From Paenibacillus sp. 19GGS1-52 (GTDB lineage Bacteria; Bacillota; Bacilli; Paenibacillales; Paenibacillaceae): a stretch of 64,000 nucleotides of DNA. The position numbers and the translations under genes were made by a program. Where the stretch lies: positions 6,262,001 to 6,326,000 of the forward strand of contig NZ_CP059724.1 in the NCBI RefSeq assembly GCF_022369515.1, written 5' to 3'. How positions within the stretch are numbered: position 1 is the first letter of the stretch; the number at the start of each line of letters is the position of its first letter. Below the pieces are notes generated by a model. That model was given only the letters and a program-made list of their open reading frames with translations, was not told where the DNA came from and did no database searches. This document shows, one piece after another, positions 25,586 through 34,400 of the stretch.

Positions 25586-28045
25586 CTACTCTATATCTAA
25601 CGAAAGACCAAGACTGATATTTAGCATACGTAAAACCATGAGTAACGACTCAAATCTCGTAGCACTAGCATTTGGTTTGAATGAACCATCCATTGCACCT
25701 TCTACAATACCCATATCAGATAACGTATCAATCTCAGCCTCTGCCCAGTGACCCGCAACATCATTGAACTTAGCACTTTTTACTAAAGTAGTATTGATTA
25801 CTTTTGAAAGCATAGCCACTATTTCCGCTCTGGAGATCGTTTGATTCGGTTTAAATGTTCCATCCATGTAACCCTTTATTATCCCGTTTGATTCTAATAT
25901 AGCAATTGCATCTGCCGCCCAATGGCCTTTGGTATCCTTAAAACTGGAATCACCTTCTGACTTTAAACCCAGTACTTTAACTAATATTGTCGCAAACTCT
26001 GCTCTAGTTATCGTAGAATTTGCATGAAATGAAGCATCCGCATACCCCTTAACGATCCCAAGTTTAGTTGCTAACTCAATTGCTTTAGCTGTTGGGGAAT
26101 CTTTGGGCACATCCTTAAATGTTACTGCAGTTGCGTAGATTGTTTTTTCTACTAGAGCCTTAATTACATCGATATTTACCTTCTCGTTGTAGAATGGCTT
26201 AAGAGTTGGTGTTGGTACAGGCGTAGGTATTACAGTTGCTGCAGGCGTTGCAGTTGGAACTGTTGGTGGTGTTGAACCGCCACCGCCATTGTTGGATGAG
26301 TTATTAAGCGTCCATTTCGCATACAACGTCGTATTGCCAATCACCTTTTCTGTGGCAAAGTCCCACGTATTCGTTAGAGCGGATTCCTTATACCAGCCCC
26401 CAAAGCTGTAATTTGCTTTCGTTGGTGGAATTGGTGCAGTGATCGCAGTGTTATAGTCAGCGTTCACATTCGCTATTGCGCTGCCTCCGTCTACTTCAAA
26501 GCTGACTGCGTAGTTAATTGGCGCCCACTTTGCATACAACGTCGTATTGCCAATCACCTTTTCTGTGGCAAAGTCCCACGTATTCGTTAGAGCGGATTCC
26601 TTATACCAGCCCCCAAAGCTGTAATTTGCTTTCGTTGGTGGAATTGGTGCAGTGATCGCAGTGTTATAGTCAGCGTTCACATTCGCTATTGCGCTGCCTC
26701 CGTCTACTTCAAAGCTGACTGCGTAGTTAATTGGCGCCCACTTTGCATACAACGTCGTATTGCCAATCACCTTTTCTGTGGCAAAGTCCCACGTATTCGT
26801 TAAAGCGGATTCCTTATACCAGCCCCCAAAGCTGTAATTCGCTTTCGTTGGTGCCGTTGGTGCAGTGATCGCAGTGTTATAGTCAGCGTTCACATTCGCT
26901 ATTGCGCTGCCTCCGTCTACTTCAAAGCTGACTGCGTAGTTAATTGGTGCCCACTTTGCATACAACGTTTGATCCGCTGTAATGACGTTTGTTGCAAAGT
27001 CAAATAGTACTGTCAGATGGGTGTCGGTGTACCACCCTCCAAACGTGTAGTACGTCTTGCTAGGAGCGGATGGCAATTTAGCATGACCGTTTTCGAACAC
27101 AGTCTGAGCATCTACTGTCGACCCCTCACCACTATCAAAGCTTACTGTATATACACTCAACAGTTTTTTAATTTTGTTATGATCAGTATCAGCCACATAC
27201 ACTGTGCCGTCACTACTTACAGACACACCACGCGGGTAACTAAATCCCCCCGATCCAGTGATGTCTTCCCATATACTGCTTCCGCTCAGCAGTTTTTTAA
27301 TTTGGTGATTAACAGTATCAGCCACATATACTATGCCGTCACTGCTTACTGACACACCATACGGATAATTAAATCCCCCCGATCCAGTGATGTCCTCCCA
27401 TGTACTGCCTCCACTTGGCAGTTTTTTAATTTGATGATTATAAGTATCAGCCACATACACTGTGCCGTCACTGCTTACTGACACACCACGCGGATAGAAA
27501 AATCCTCCCGATCCGGTGATGTCTTCCCATGTACTGCTTCCGCTCGGCAGTTTTTTAATTTGATGATTATAAGTATCAGTCACATACACTGTGCCGTCAC
27601 TGCTTACTGACACACCCACCGAATAGGAAAATCCTCCCGATCCGGTGATGTCTTCCCATGTACTGCTTCCGCTCGGCAGTTTTTTAATTTTCTGATTATT
27701 AGTATCAGTCACATACACTGTGCCGTCACTGCTTACTGCCACACCACACGGATAATTAAATCCCCCCAATCCGGTAATGTCTTCCCATGTACTGCTTCCG
27801 CTCGGTAGTTTTTTAATTCTATCACTATCAGCATCAGCCACATATACTGTGCCGTCACTGCTTACTGCCACTCCCGCCGGAGAGTTAAATCCTCCCGTGA
27901 TATCAAACCAAGCTTTGGATGCTGGTGTTGCATAGGCAGTTCCCACTCCTATAAAGATCTGGATCATCAGAAGGAAAACCAGTACGAAACTCATCAGTAC
28001 TGCGGTTATTCTCTTCCTGGTGTGTACGTTTTTCATATTTTTCAA
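25586..28045 (-). CDS. SLH-anchored surface protein with NHL-like propeller and InlB-like repeats
   Basis: 819 aa from the TTG at 28043-28045, which has AGGAG at proper spacing; the longer frame from 28084 reads through that ribosome binding site. A signal peptide (RKRITAVLMSFVLVFLLMIQ-type) is followed by six 43-aa units (GVSVSSDGTVYVADTYNHQI, then KKLPSGSSTWEDITG), likely a beta-propeller. Four 71-aa InlB B-like repeats (FGGWY..., TLYAKW) come next, then a Pro/Thr linker and three C-terminal SLH domains that bind pyruvylated wall polymer. It is expected on the cell surface as an adhesin or binding protein. The repeats are nearly identical at DNA level, favouring copy-number change. Confidence 0.9.
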   Translation of the reverse strand: MKNMKNVHTRKRITAVLMSFVLVFLLMIQIFIGVGTAYATPASKAWFDITGGFNSPAGVAVSSDGTVYVADADSDRIKKLPSGSSTWEDITGLGGFNYPCGVAVSSDGTVYVTDTNNQKIKKLPSGSSTWEDITGSGGFSYSVGVSVSSDGTVYVTDTYNHQIKKLPSGSSTWEDITGSGGFFYPRGVSVSSDGTVYVADTYNHQIKKLPSGGSTWEDITGSGGFNYPYGVSVSSDGIVYVADTVNHQIKKLLSGSSIWEDITGSGGFSYPRGVSVSSDGTVYVADTDHNKIKKLLSVYTVSFDSGEGSTVDAQTVFENGHAKLPSAPSKTYYTFGGWYTDTHLTVLFDFATNVITADQTLYAKWAPINYAVSFEVDGGSAIANVNADYNTAITAPTAPTKANYSFGGWYKESALTNTWDFATEKVIGNTTLYAKWAPINYAVSFEVDGGSAIANVNADYNTAITAPIPPTKANYSFGGWYKESALTNTWDFATEKVIGNTTLYAKWAPINYAVSFEVDGGSAIANVNADYNTAITAPIPPTKANYSFGGWYKESALTNTWDFATEKVIGNTTLYAKWTLNNSSNNGGGGSTPPTVPTATPAATVIPTPVPTPTLKPFYNEKVNIDVIKALVEKTIYATAVTFKDVPKDSPTAKAIELATKLGIVKGYADASFHANSTITRAEFATILVKVLGLKSEGDSSFKDTKGHWAADAIAILESNGIIKGYMDGTFKPNQTISRAEIVAMLSKVINTTLVKSAKFNDVAGHWAEAEIDTLSDMGIVEGAMDGSFKPNASATRFESLLMVLRMLNISLGLSLDIE
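26310..26955 (-). repeat. Three near-identical 213-bp tandem repeats coding for InlB-like units
   Basis: The word ATACAACGTCGTATTG recurs at 26321, 26534 and 26747, an exact 213-bp period (71 codons). The copies differ at only a few bases. A fourth, diverged unit continues to about 27150. Confidence 0.92.
27160..27915 (-). repeat. Six 129-bp tandem repeats coding for the propeller-like units
   Basis: Six in-frame units of 43 codons with conserved words (for example CACTGTGCCGTCACTGCTTAC in the plus strand, broken here as CACTGTGCCGTC / ACTGCTTAC). They are less uniform than the 213-bp units. Confidence 0.85.
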
Positions 28046-28873
28046 CGCCTCTCCTAATTCAAATATTTTTGTTTCTGCTGTCAATTAATACTTAAATCCA
28101 AGTCATATTTGTAATCATATTAGTAGGACTATCTATATAACCAAATAACCCCATATAGATGCTTGATTTAAAACCGTTGTCGTCCATATTTCCACGAGTA
28201 AGCGATTCAACTTTTCACAATATGTTTCAAAATAGATTTCGCGATATCTCTACACGTGCCACTCACACATATTGATTTCTCCCCCAAGCGCAATCAGTCC
28301 CAACATTATTCAACCTACCACCATCAATATCACTGAGATGATGGAACCTCCTTCTTTCACCCATGATAAGCATTCCATTTCCTCATTCAATTTTATCTTC
28401 CTACTCCTAACTAAGACCAGTATAGCAAACCCCAATGACAACAGAATGACAACCTTGGACAGAATAAAAGCCCTCGGGAAAGGCCCTCTGACCTACCTCA
28501 GTAACGGTTTAATAACAGGAAGAATACAAAAGGATGAATCAAAAGAATGGTTAGTGAAGAAAGTAAGTGAAATGAAGAAAAATGAGGTTTTTGGGAGATT
28601 ACTCAAAAGTGGCTTGTTTCAATGAAACATTTTGTACCTGGGAAAAAGAAAAGCCGAGCGAGAAACTTATTTTGATGGATGATGAACTTTGAAGGATTAC
28701 AAACATGAATTTGAGTAGACAATTTGTCTAAGGAATATACCCTTTTCTCTTGTGCGTGATACTATGTGAATTTAGATTTAAATTCAGGATTCCTTCCCCC
28801 TACTCCCTTTTTCTCCAAAGAAAAAAAGAGGAAATACTTTTCTCCTTTTTTTGTCCCTACTATGTTCAAAATG

Positions 28874-28888
28874 AATAAACCCCTGCTA
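28874..28888 (+). repeat. 15-bp motif copy 2 (AATAAACCCCTGCTA)
   Basis: Same core as copy 1, with CC for TT changes. It is identical to copy 5, which lies in the opposite orientation at the rlmCD stop codon. Confidence 0.6.
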
Positions 28889-28929
28889 CAAAACAGCCCT
28901 CAAACCCGCATTCCGCAGTTGCCCGAATA

Positions 28930-28944
28930 AATAAACTCTTGCTA
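28930..28944 (+). repeat. 15-bp motif copy 3 (AATAAACTCTTGCTA)
   Basis: Exact duplicate of copy 1, 56 bp after copy 2 and in the same orientation. Confidence 0.6.
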
Positions 28945-29460
28945 CAGACACAGGAAAAGGCTTAAAATTCGCAGCTCCCTCCTCCTCCTGTTCCAATCGC
29001 CCAAACCCACGTCCAGCAAGGCATCTCAGCCTTTCTCTCGCCTTTTTCTTCTCTATGTCAAATAGCTAACCATCTGCCGTCAGAGCAGGAGAAAACATAG
29101 GTGAAGTGCTGGGGTTAGGAAGAATTAATCAGAGTAATTGATCGATTAAAAAATCCGAGGAAACACATGAGATAAGCTTAAAAGCTGGAGGAAAAGATTC
29201 GAGGAAAATATGGAGAATGCAGGTGTGGCAAGGGATTCCAGAGGCTAAGCAAGTAAAAAAAGAGAGAGGAAAAAGGTATGAGAAGAAAGGATTTGGGTGA
29301 TGAGGCGGGGGGTGGGCTGAGTAAAAGAAAGATAAAAAACCGAGCGAAATACAGGAGGAAATCCTGAAAATCGGTCGGCTCTGCGGAATCGTATGGATCT
29401 GGGTTTACACCGTGCTCCATTTAGCGATTTGATGGTTTTATTACGACTTTATTCGATTTT

Positions 29461-29495
29461 TAGCACGAGTTTATTTGTAATAGCAGGGGTTTATT
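29461..29495 (-). repeat. 15-bp motif copies 4 and 5, tandem, overlapping the rlmCD stop
   Basis: On the minus strand AATAAACCCCTGCTA (29495-29481) and AATAAACTCGTGCTA (29475-29461) follow each other with 20-bp spacing. The stop codon TAA of rlmCD (29491-29493) is part of the first one. Confidence 0.65.
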
Positions 29496-31062
29496 TGTTG
29501 GCTACAACATTCCTCACCAACAACGCCACCGACTCCACATGCACCGTCCACGGGAACATATCCACCGGCGTCACCTCGACGGTTCTGTATCCGCCATCCT
29601 CCAACACCCGTAAGTCCCTTGCGAGGGTGGATGGATTACAAGATACATACACCACCCGCTCCGGCTTCATCGCTAGAATGGTCTCTAATAGCCGCGGGTC
29701 GCAGCCCTTGCGAGGCGGGTCTACCACGATTACATCGGCTGTGATCCCCTGCTCTTTCCAGTTCGGGATTACATCCTCTGATGCTCCTACCTCGAATACT
29801 ACGTTACTCATGCCGTTTAACAAGGCATTAGCGCGGGCATCTTCAATCGCTTCTGGCACGATCTCCACACCGTAGACCTGCTTGGCATGCTGCGCTAGGA
29901 ATAACGAAATTGTACCAATCCCACAATAAGCATCGATTACCGTTTCATTACCTGTAAGTCCCGCATACTCTACGGTTTTGCCGTAAAGGACCTCGGTCTG
30001 AGGCGGATTCACTTGGTAGAAAGATCGGGCGGAAATAGCGAATTTCACGTCGCCTATATAGTCATAGATTACATCGTTATCCCAAAGGGTACGTGTAAGG
30101 TCTCCAAAGATTACGTTCGTCTGCCCAGTATTCACGTTCTGGCAGATGCTTGTTACAGCCGGGAGTGCACGGCGAATTTCTGCGATCCATTCGTCAGTGT
30201 GCGGCATACGGTCACCGTTTGTGACGAGTACAATCATCATTTCACCGGTGCGGAAGGCGACCTTCACCACAACATGGCGCAGCAGGCCTTTGCCGGATTC
30301 TTCGTCGTAAGCTGAGATTCCGAGCTTGCGGCCGATGGCTTTCACTTGGCGAAGAACGTCATCATTACTCTCATGCTGAATGAGACAGGTCTTCATATCT
30401 ATGATCCGGTGACTACCTCGGGCATAGAATCCGCCGACTAAGCCGTCTTCGCTGGCGCCAATTGGCACTTGGGCCTTGTTGCGGTAACGCCAAGGCTCAG
30501 TCATGCCGAGCGTAGGCCGGACAAGAATGCCAGTCTGAGCCACCTGTTCTCCCGAAGCAAGTGAAGTTCCAGAATGCAGTGGAGTCTCCACTACGTTCGC
30601 CGTCTCCGAAGCATTCCCCGTGCTGCCGTTAGCCTCTTGCCGACTACCAACCAGCGTTTCTGCAACGGTCAGCTTGCCGATCCGCTGCAGGTTGTCCACC
30701 ACCAGTTGGCGTTTCCACGCCAGTTGGGCAGAATAGTCCATATGCTGCAGCTGGCAGCCGCCGCACTGGTCATAGATCTCGCAGGGCGGCGCGATGCGGT
30801 CGCCACTTGCTTCTACTATTTGCAACAGCTTGGCGTAGCCGTACTGCTTCTTCGTCTTGAGCACCTTGGCCCGGACCTTTTCACCGGGCAGGGCACCATG
30901 CACAAAAAGAGTATAGCCTTCAACGCGGCCTACCCCTTCGCCTTCGTGAGTCATGCCGATAATATCGAGCATAACCTCGTCATTCTTATTTACAGGCAGT
31001 CCGGCTACAGGCGCCGTGCTCTCCCGGCGGCTGGTGCTGCGGCTACTGCGGTGTTTACTCAT
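29491..31062 (-). CDS. rlmCD: 23S rRNA (uracil-C5)-methyltransferase, RlmCD/RlmD family
   Basis: 523 aa. An N-terminal TRAM domain (about 25-85) is followed by a 4Fe-4S cluster motif with Cys94, Cys100 and Cys103 (CEIYDQCGGCQLQH) and a fourth Cys near 225. The C-terminal SAM domain carries catalytic Cys475 in YVSCNPSTLARDL and the closing TPVDMFPWTVHVE. The family makes m5U in 23S rRNA; in B. subtilis one enzyme (YefA/RlmCD) modifies both U747 and U1939. It lies downstream of dgkB as in B. subtilis, which favours RlmCD. A low-complexity insert of about 35 aa (residues 138-172) between the cluster and the next domain is unusual. Confidence 0.92.
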   Translation of the reverse strand: MSKHRSSRSTSRRESTAPVAGLPVNKNDEVMLDIIGMTHEGEGVGRVEGYTLFVHGALPGEKVRAKVLKTKKQYGYAKLLQIVEASGDRIAPPCEIYDQCGGCQLQHMDYSAQLAWKRQLVVDNLQRIGKLTVAETLVGSRQEANGSTGNASETANVVETPLHSGTSLASGEQVAQTGILVRPTLGMTEPWRYRNKAQVPIGASEDGLVGGFYARGSHRIIDMKTCLIQHESNDDVLRQVKAIGRKLGISAYDEESGKGLLRHVVVKVAFRTGEMMIVLVTNGDRMPHTDEWIAEIRRALPAVTSICQNVNTGQTNVIFGDLTRTLWDNDVIYDYIGDVKFAISARSFYQVNPPQTEVLYGKTVEYAGLTGNETVIDAYCGIGTISLFLAQHAKQVYGVEIVPEAIEDARANALLNGMSNVVFEVGASEDVIPNWKEQGITADVIVVDPPRKGCDPRLLETILAMKPERVVYVSCNPSTLARDLRVLEDGGYRTVEVTPVDMFPWTVHVESVALLVRNVVANK

Positions 31063-31106
31063 TATTTAAAGTTCACTTCTTTCATTATCTTCATTAGTAA
31101 TGGTAC

Positions 31107-31997
31107 TTAATTATTCTGGGCAAAAACCTGCAAATGATGCGGAAGAACCTGGAAGTAACCAGGCAGAGTGCCGCCTAACTCACCATCCAGGTTCAACTGA
31201 ACTGGCCCTGGAGAAGTAACTTCCATCGCATCGGTGCGGAAATGGATTACTTTTTTATCCTTTAAATGCTTGCCACTCAGGGCCAGCCTAACTAAACGGA
31301 TGAACTCGGGAAGAGTACATTTCTTGAGCGCAATAACATCGAATAGTCCATCATCGATACGAGCATCGGGAGCAAGCTTCTCAAATCCACCTACTGAATT
31401 CGTATTGGCGATTAGAAACAGCATGAACTCGCCATGAATCATCTCCTGCCCATTGGCACGGATCACTAGCTCCTGAGGAGATAAGCTGGCCATTTTCTCA
31501 ATGCCTTTTAAATAATAGGCAAGCTGGCCCATCATTGTCTTCAGTCTGCTGGGTACTTCGTAGGTTAGCTCAGTCAGACTGCCACCACCAGCTATATTAA
31601 TGAAGTAACGATCGTTGGCTTTGCCGAGGTCAATCATACGCATCTCATTGCGGAGAACTAGATCACAGGAATCCTCCCAGTTCTTTGGAATACCCATGGC
31701 CCGCGCGAAATCATTGGTTGTGCCGAGCGGCAATACGCCAAGTGGGGGAAGATTCGGCTTCTCCGCCATACCATTAATAACCTCATTCAATGTACCATCG
31801 CCACCAGCAGCTATAATCATATCGTAACCACGTTCTACCGCATCTGCAGCCGCTGCTGTGGCATCGCCCTCACCAGTTGTTGCATGGCAGGAGGCTTCAA
31901 TACCGCCTATATCAAGCCGGTCCAGAATATCGGCGAGCCGCTTCTTCATTTCTTCCCGTCCAGAAGTGGGATTATATATCAATCTCGCAGTTTTCAT
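31107..31997 (-). CDS. dgkB: Diacylglycerol kinase DgkB
   Basis: 296 aa soluble lipid kinase of the DagK/YegS/sphingosine-kinase fold. The nucleotide-binding motif GGDGTLNEV is at 65-73, PLGTTNDFAR follows, and the C-terminal sandwich has LNLDGELGG. It phosphorylates diacylglycerol released during lipoteichoic acid synthesis, returning it to phosphatidate at the inner membrane face. The length matches B. subtilis DgkB (about 300 aa) and adjacency to rlmCD matches too. The gap to rlmCD is 44 nt, so they are probably cotranscribed. Confidence 0.93.
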   Translation of the reverse strand: MKTARLIYNPTSGREEMKKRLADILDRLDIGGIEASCHATTGEGDATAAAADAVERGYDMIIAAGGDGTLNEVINGMAEKPNLPPLGVLPLGTTNDFARAMGIPKNWEDSCDLVLRNEMRMIDLGKANDRYFINIAGGGSLTELTYEVPSRLKTMMGQLAYYLKGIEKMASLSPQELVIRANGQEMIHGEFMLFLIANTNSVGGFEKLAPDARIDDGLFDVIALKKCTLPEFIRLVRLALSGKHLKDKKVIHFRTDAMEVTSPGPVQLNLDGELGGTLPGYFQVLPHHLQVFAQNN

Positions 31998-32199
31998 TTA
32001 CCGGAACGCCACCTGTTTTTATATTAGATAACCTAACTAATTATACTCAATTCAGTGCCCCACAATCAAATATCAGTGAATTGCGTTGGCTTTACTATCC
32101 TAATTCGGTAGCATTAACTTTATGTGTATGCGGCAACCACCAGAATAAACACGGCGAAGTCGCTATCTTTTCTGAAGTTATGATGTTGCAGTAGGTGCT

Positions 32200-32970
32200 T
32201 CATCCTTCGATTAGCACCCGTTGCAGGAGTGTCTCAATTTGGTGTTCTATCCAATGCGGCAGCAGCGGATGTGGTAAAAGAGTCTGGCCGGAATACGCAT
32301 AGGTCAGCCCTTTTAGTTTAGCGGGGATCACATTCTTAGTGAAATAGCCTTCACTCAAAAAAAGCGGAGCCACCAGTACATCATAGCCCTGCTCTTGCCA
32401 ATACTCTACTCGGCTTCTAATATTGTCCGGATTCAACAGACCATAATCGGCAGCCGCGATTCCACTCACTTCACGCACGCGTTCCGCCAATGAAGAAATG
32501 CCCTGTTGCCAGCGTTGCCGGAAGCCTTTGTGCACACTGCCATGCCCTACAAGCAGAATCATCTCCCGCTCTGGTTCCTTGGACAGCTCGCGAATCTTAT
32601 CCCAGATCATGAAGGCAATATCCGGGTCATCATCAACCGGATAGCCATAATGAACTCTCGCCTTTACCGTGAACCGTTCAAGATCTGTTTCTCGTTCAGG
32701 CTCAGGCTTTGCGCCGAGCGCATATTCTATTTCATCCACATGGGTACTGCCCGAAGAAACAAACAACGGGATCACTAGTATATCTGTGACCCCCGTTGTT
32801 TCCAGCTCATCTATTCCATCTTGAATCAAACGGCCTTCTACCAACTCCAAAAAAGAAACCGCCACGGGAATTTCTTCCCGCAGCGACAGACCGCTAACGG
32901 CTTCCTCAACGATCGAAACCCAAGTTTCGTCGCGGGAACCGTGACTGATAATAAGTACGCCCGGCTTCAC
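32200..32970 (-). CDS. CbiX/SirB-type sirohydrochlorin chelatase family protein
   Basis: 256 aa made of two CbiX-type half domains. The first has ISHGSRD (His10) with GSTHVDE (His77); the second has VGHGSVHKG (His143), matching the His ligands of class II chelatases. It would insert cobalt, iron or nickel into sirohydrochlorin or a related tetrapyrrole. No other tetrapyrrole gene is in the window, so the metal and pathway stay open. It starts 3 nt after the stop of yerC and the pair should be one transcript. Confidence 0.85.
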   Translation of the reverse strand: MKPGVLIISHGSRDETWVSIVEEAVSGLSLREEIPVAVSFLELVEGRLIQDGIDELETTGVTDILVIPLFVSSGSTHVDEIEYALGAKPEPERETDLERFTVKARVHYGYPVDDDPDIAFMIWDKIRELSKEPEREMILLVGHGSVHKGFRQRWQQGISSLAERVREVSGIAAADYGLLNPDNIRSRVEYWQEQGYDVLVAPLFLSEGYFTKNVIPAKLKGLTYAYSGQTLLPHPLLPHWIEHQIETLLQRVLIEG

Positions 32971-32973
32971 AGA

Positions 32974-33273
32974 TTATCGTCCCAGACGTTCTAGCGTTAG
33001 TTTATAACCGTCATTACCATAATTCAGGCAACGCTTCACACGTGAAATGGTCGCTGTGCTCGCTCCTGTTTCTGCTTCGATCTGGTTATAGGTGGAACCT
33101 TTACCCAGCATACGTGCTACTTCGAGCCGCTGCGAGAGTGATTGAATTTCGTTCACTGTGCATAAATCATCAAAGAAGACATAACATTCTTCCATATTTT
33201 TCAATGTCAAGACGGCTTCGAATAATTGGTCAATACTTCTATCGTCTAGCTTTTTCAGCTGCATAGTATTCAT
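32974..33273 (-). CDS. yerC: YerC/YecD family TrpR-like DNA-binding protein
   Basis: 99 aa, TrpR-like fold. The helix-turn-helix reads GKGSTYNQIEAETGASTATI, then SRVKRCLNYG (about 58-87), and the conserved block LCTVNEIQSLSQRLEVARML precedes it. The family is common in Firmicutes, and its regulatory target is unknown. The start is preceded by AGGGGATGAATACT and directly upstream lies part of the leader repeat also seen at cupin and yerB. Confidence 0.9.
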   Translation of the reverse strand: MNTMQLKKLDDRSIDQLFEAVLTLKNMEECYVFFDDLCTVNEIQSLSQRLEVARMLGKGSTYNQIEAETGASTATISRVKRCLNYGNDGYKLTLERLGR

Positions 33274-33278
33274 CCCCT

Positions 33279-33350
33279 AAAAGTATTGTCAGCATTAGCT
33301 ACCCATAATTAAGCTTCGTACAAAACGGACCCACGAAACATAAACTTAAT
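33279..33350 (-). repeat. Leader repeat upstream of yerC (diverged)
   Basis: In gene direction it shares TTTTGTACGAAGCTTAAT and GCTAATGCTGACAATACTTTTAGG with the leaders of the cupin and yerB genes, again ending in the ribosome binding site. The upstream hairpin arm is degenerate (ACATTAAGTTTATG). Confidence 0.5.
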
Positions 33351-33699
33351 GTGACTATCTTGCCTTAACTATATTGTACTGGAGTGCTTTTTTCAAGCAT
33401 TAACGGTTTCACGCTGTAATGAGTGAAAATCACGGACAACCGTCCACCACAGGCGTACAAAAAAGATATGTAATCTAATTCCATTCTTCTATTTGTGGTC
33501 CATTTGCCGACTTTCCTATAGTACTACATAAGCACTGAAAATCAAGTATAGACACGCTTTCTTCACTTCCGGTAGCACTATGGGCAACCGCCCTTTTCCG
33601 CACCTATCCCGATAAACCGGGCATTCGTCTATACCTTATGTTCGCCCATGACATACAGTAAAGTAAACCACTAACCCACTAACGAAGGAATGTGATATT
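33351..33699. other. Divergent intergenic region between yerC and the low-complexity protein gene
   Basis: About 350 bp holding the promoters of both divergent genes. No hairpin, riboswitch or small ORF was recognised. The plus-strand gene has GAAGGAATGTG as ribosome binding site at its end. Confidence 0.5.
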
Positions 33700-34260
33700 A
33701 TGCCTGATCATTACTACAATCATTCCCGCCGGGGCCATCGTTCGCTGGCCGAGCCGTTTAATACATCACCCTATCCCGGCATCAGTCCATACGTGCAGGC
33801 GCCAATCCCTGGGGAAACTGGAATATTCCCTGCTTATGGAGCAGGAGCTACCAGTACTGCACTGGCAGTACCTGAAGCAGCCGAAGCTGTAACCTCCAAA
33901 GCTGGCGGACTGCTTGGAAATCTTGGCGGACTCGGCAATCTCGCGAATATGGATCAGCTTAAAGGTTTTATCGACCGTATGGGCGGTATTGACGGAATCG
34001 TGAGCTCCATGGGCAAGGTACAAAAGGTGATGTCCGGCTTTCAGCAAATGGCGCCTATGGTCAAGCTCGTAATGGGCGGCTTCGGTAAAGGCGCAGCCGC
34101 GGGCGCATTGGCAGCAGGGGCTCTGGCAGCTGAAGAAGATGCAGCTCTGTATAAACCCAATCGCCGTAAAAAAAGACGCTCTACACCGCAGCGCCGCAAG
34201 TCTTCCCCGCCAAGTCGCCGGCGTTCCACTCCAACCTCTGGCAAGCGCCGCCGCAAATAA
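33700..34260 (+). CDS. Low-complexity protein with basic tail, YqfQ/VrrA-like layout
   Basis: 186 aa. The N terminus is polar and Pro/Tyr-rich. A Gly/Leu/Met-rich middle (LLGNLGGLGNLANMDQLKGF, then IDRMGGIDGIVSSMGKVQKV) is followed by an Ala-rich stretch and a strongly basic tail of Arg/Lys/Ser/Pro (NRRKKRRSTPQRRKSSPPS-type). The order resembles the YqfQ/VrrA family of Bacillus, possibly spore-associated; that match is tentative. The tail suggests nucleic-acid or polyanion binding. Good ribosome binding site and a strong terminator downstream, so it is a real gene. Confidence 0.6.
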   Translation: MPDHYYNHSRRGHRSLAEPFNTSPYPGISPYVQAPIPGETGIFPAYGAGATSTALAVPEAAEAVTSKAGGLLGNLGGLGNLANMDQLKGFIDRMGGIDGIVSSMGKVQKVMSGFQQMAPMVKLVMGGFGKGAAAGALAAGALAAEEDAALYKPNRRKKRRSTPQRRKSSPPSRRRSTPTSGKRRRK

Positions 34261-34317
34261 GCGGTGGCGTTTGCCAGATATACTTACGCTCCTCATTTCC
34301 TGCGTAAATGAATGCAT

Positions 34318-34354
34318 AACAGCGTATGCCAGTTGGCATACGCTGTTATTTTTG
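34318..34354 (+). terminator. Intrinsic terminator of the gene at 33700
   Basis: AACAGCGTATGCC and GGCATACGCTGTT form a perfect 13-bp stem with a 4-nt loop, followed by ATTTTT. It may also slow transcripts arriving from corA on the other strand. Confidence 0.92.
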
Positions 34355-34400
34355 CAGCAGCAGCTTGGGAATATTGCCTTTCAAGCCGCTTTCGAAACCC

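Larger units (their letters stand above)
28046..29490. other. 1.4-kb region without convincing genes
   Basis: AT-rich with frequent stops. The plus-strand frame 28272-28625 (117 codons) matches nothing I recognise and has no ribosome binding site. On the minus strand 28300-28470 can be read as a short hydrophobic protein (ILLSLGFAILVLVRSRKIKL) with an in-frame stop, possibly a decayed membrane gene. The rightmost part contains four of the five 15-bp motif copies. It may be a decayed or recombination-prone stretch next to the repetitive surface gene. Confidence 0.45.

Noticed and set aside
28272..28625. 117-codon plus-strand frame as a gene
   Set aside because: No ribosome binding site, low-complexity start, no recognisable domain; retained only as part of the gene-poor region.
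29178..29420. 80-codon minus-strand frame rich in Phe/Ser/Pro
   Set aside because: Product of purine-rich DNA on one strand; no start signal and no family.
33993..34256. Minus-strand Arg-rich frame opposite the low-complexity protein
   Set aside because: Antisense to a gene with a good ribosome binding site and terminator; composition follows from the basic tail codons.
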